Shown here piece after piece: positions 63,486 through 64,000 of a stretch of 64,000 nucleotides of DNA. The position numbers and the translations under genes are program-made. This stretch comes from Brevibacillus daliensis (lineage in GTDB: Bacteria > Bacillota > Bacilli > Brevibacillales > Brevibacillaceae). The DNA lies in NCBI RefSeq assembly GCF_021245735.1, contig NZ_JAJISB010000025.1:1-64000 (forward strand), in the 5' to 3' direction. Position 1 is the stretch's first letter. Each line of letters opens with the position of its first letter. The notes below the pieces were generated by a model. That model was not told the DNA's origin. It saw only the letters and a list, made by a program, of their open reading frames with translations, and did not search any database.

Positions 63486-63516
63486 GTTTTTTTCCTCGAA
63501 GTGTATATACAAAAAT

Positions 63517-63557
63517 GAAGAAGATGGGGGCACAGCATTGTGGCCCCATCTTCTTTT
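63517..63557 (+). terminator. terminator of ytoI
   Basis: GAAGATGGGG / CCCCATCTTC stem with a T-run (TTTT) and an A-rich lead. It may also end the convergent gene. Confidence 0.88.
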
Positions 63558-63562
63558 GCTTA

Positions 63563-63648
63563 CAGATAAGAATTTATAAAAATTCTTATCTGCATAAGTG
63601 CAACTAAGGCTTTACCTGCACCAGAAGCTTGGTAAAGCCAAGTTTTCT
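63563..63648. repeat. R3 repeat, full copy
   Basis: CAGATAAGAATTTATAAAAA plus TTCTTATCTG forms a 30-bp palindrome (63563-63592). It is followed by CATAAGTGCAACTAA, then GGCTTTACC / GGTAAAGCC as a second stem (63608-63639) and CCAAGTTTTCT. Related sequence lies at 8738-8818 and 6831-6851. Confidence 0.85.
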
Positions 63649-63654
63649 AATTTT

Positions 63655-64000
63655 TTATGAAAGAAAGGCATGATGACGAACAAGATTACCTGGGAGTGTC
63701 ACATACATAGGACCCCAAGCTGGATTAGCGTCGTGCATTTGCTTCAGCATTTGTATCATCTGAGTAAAAAGGCTTGTGAGGTCGGCACCTTGTGAGGCTC
63801 CTTGTGTTACAGCAGCTGCGACCACATGAGCAGCATATATCCCTGTTGCATAATCGACAGAAGGTGGGAGTTGATTCACCAACTGTTGACGTAACATGGA
63901 AACAATTTCTTCATCGCAGTCCTTCCAGTTTTGTATGTCTCCCAAGGCGTGATGTTCGAGCGCAGCCATCTTTTTATACATGATGACTTCTGCTGTTTGC
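63655..64000 (-). CDS. C-terminal part of a protein of unknown function, cut by the window edge
   Basis: The visible C-terminal 114 or so residues stay open to the edge, and the upstream frame continues in-frame (QTAEVIMYKKM), so the true start is outside. An ATG at 63981 is internal. The sequence is Ala/Gln-rich and helical (TGIYAAHVVAAAVTQGAS, DLTSLFTQMIQMLKQMH) with no membrane helix certain. No family recognised. Confidence 0.7.
   Translation of the reverse strand, partial: QTAEVIMYKKMAALEHHALGDIQNWKDCDEEIVSMLRQQLVNQLPPSVDYATGIYAAHVVAAAVTQGASQGADLTSLFTQMIQMLKQMHDANPAWGPMYVTLPGNLVRHHAFLS

Overview
The window looks like chromosome of a low-GC, spore-forming Firmicute close to Brevibacillus (a B. 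laterosporus-type genome is my best guess). The evidence is a Bacillus-style tRNA cluster, AGGAGG ribosome sites with many TTG/GTG starts, sporulation genes (prkA, yhbH, spoVR, yheC/yheD-type ATP-grasp genes), and gene order shared with B. subtilis. No search could be run, so family names rest on motifs and lengths. I see no prophage, insertion sequence with a transposase, CRISPR array or plasmid gene.

Layout: 1-931 is the 3' part of a tRNA cluster. 1.1-5.6 kb has an NCS2 permease, a B3/4-domain protein, rnhA, queG and an alkyltransferase. 5.7-12.2 kb has an amidase (yhbB-like), trmL, a HAD phosphatase and the prkA-yhbH pair. queG, yhbB, trmL, prkA and yhbH occur in the same order in B. subtilis. 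12.5-21.2 kb has a degenerate GGDEF-EAL protein, a lipoprotein, a secreted 5'-nucleotidase, a YjiH-type membrane protein and an oligosaccharide flippase. 21.4-27.2 kb holds an ECF sigma factor coupled to a membrane beta-propeller protein, a nitroreductase divergent from an HxlR regulator, an MBL-fold hydrolase and a DJ-1/PfpI protein. 27.4-35 kb has an AbrB-type membrane protein, a thioredoxin-like protein, an ABC exporter, spoVR and a glycolate/D-lactate-type oxidase. 35.9-44.7 kb has ptsH-ptsI, an NlpC/P60 hydrolase, a hemolysin III protein, yjdF behind a probable yjdF riboswitch, the DEAD-box helicase cshA, an MFS transporter and a methyltransferase. 44.7-49 kb has a two-component system and a YeiH transporter.

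49-58.2 kb is the most striking region. Four consecutive YheC/YheD-type ATP-grasp genes lie behind a good sigma-K-like promoter. Just downstream are a degenerate beta-lactamase-fold gene and a low-complexity protein with six copies of a GFA(G/N)TNVQEV motif. All six acidic residues of that protein are the motif glutamates, and it has no Lys, Asp or Cys. I suggest, as a hypothesis only, that the ATP-grasp enzymes modify these repeats in the spore coat. yheB and a yheA/ylbF-family gene flank the cluster as in B. subtilis. 58.6-64 kb has nhaC, a ZIP transporter, mscL with a C-terminal zinc ribbon, ytoI and a gene cut by the window edge.

The intergenic gaps carry three families of repeated hairpin DNA. 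R1 is about 208 bp, and both its outer and inner stems covary between copies. R2 is about 204 bp with 21-bp inverted ends and sits just downstream of R1. R3 is about 85 bp. Several copies look like internal-deletion derivatives. They resemble non-autonomous mobile or structured-RNA repeats and are not explained by the neighbouring genes.
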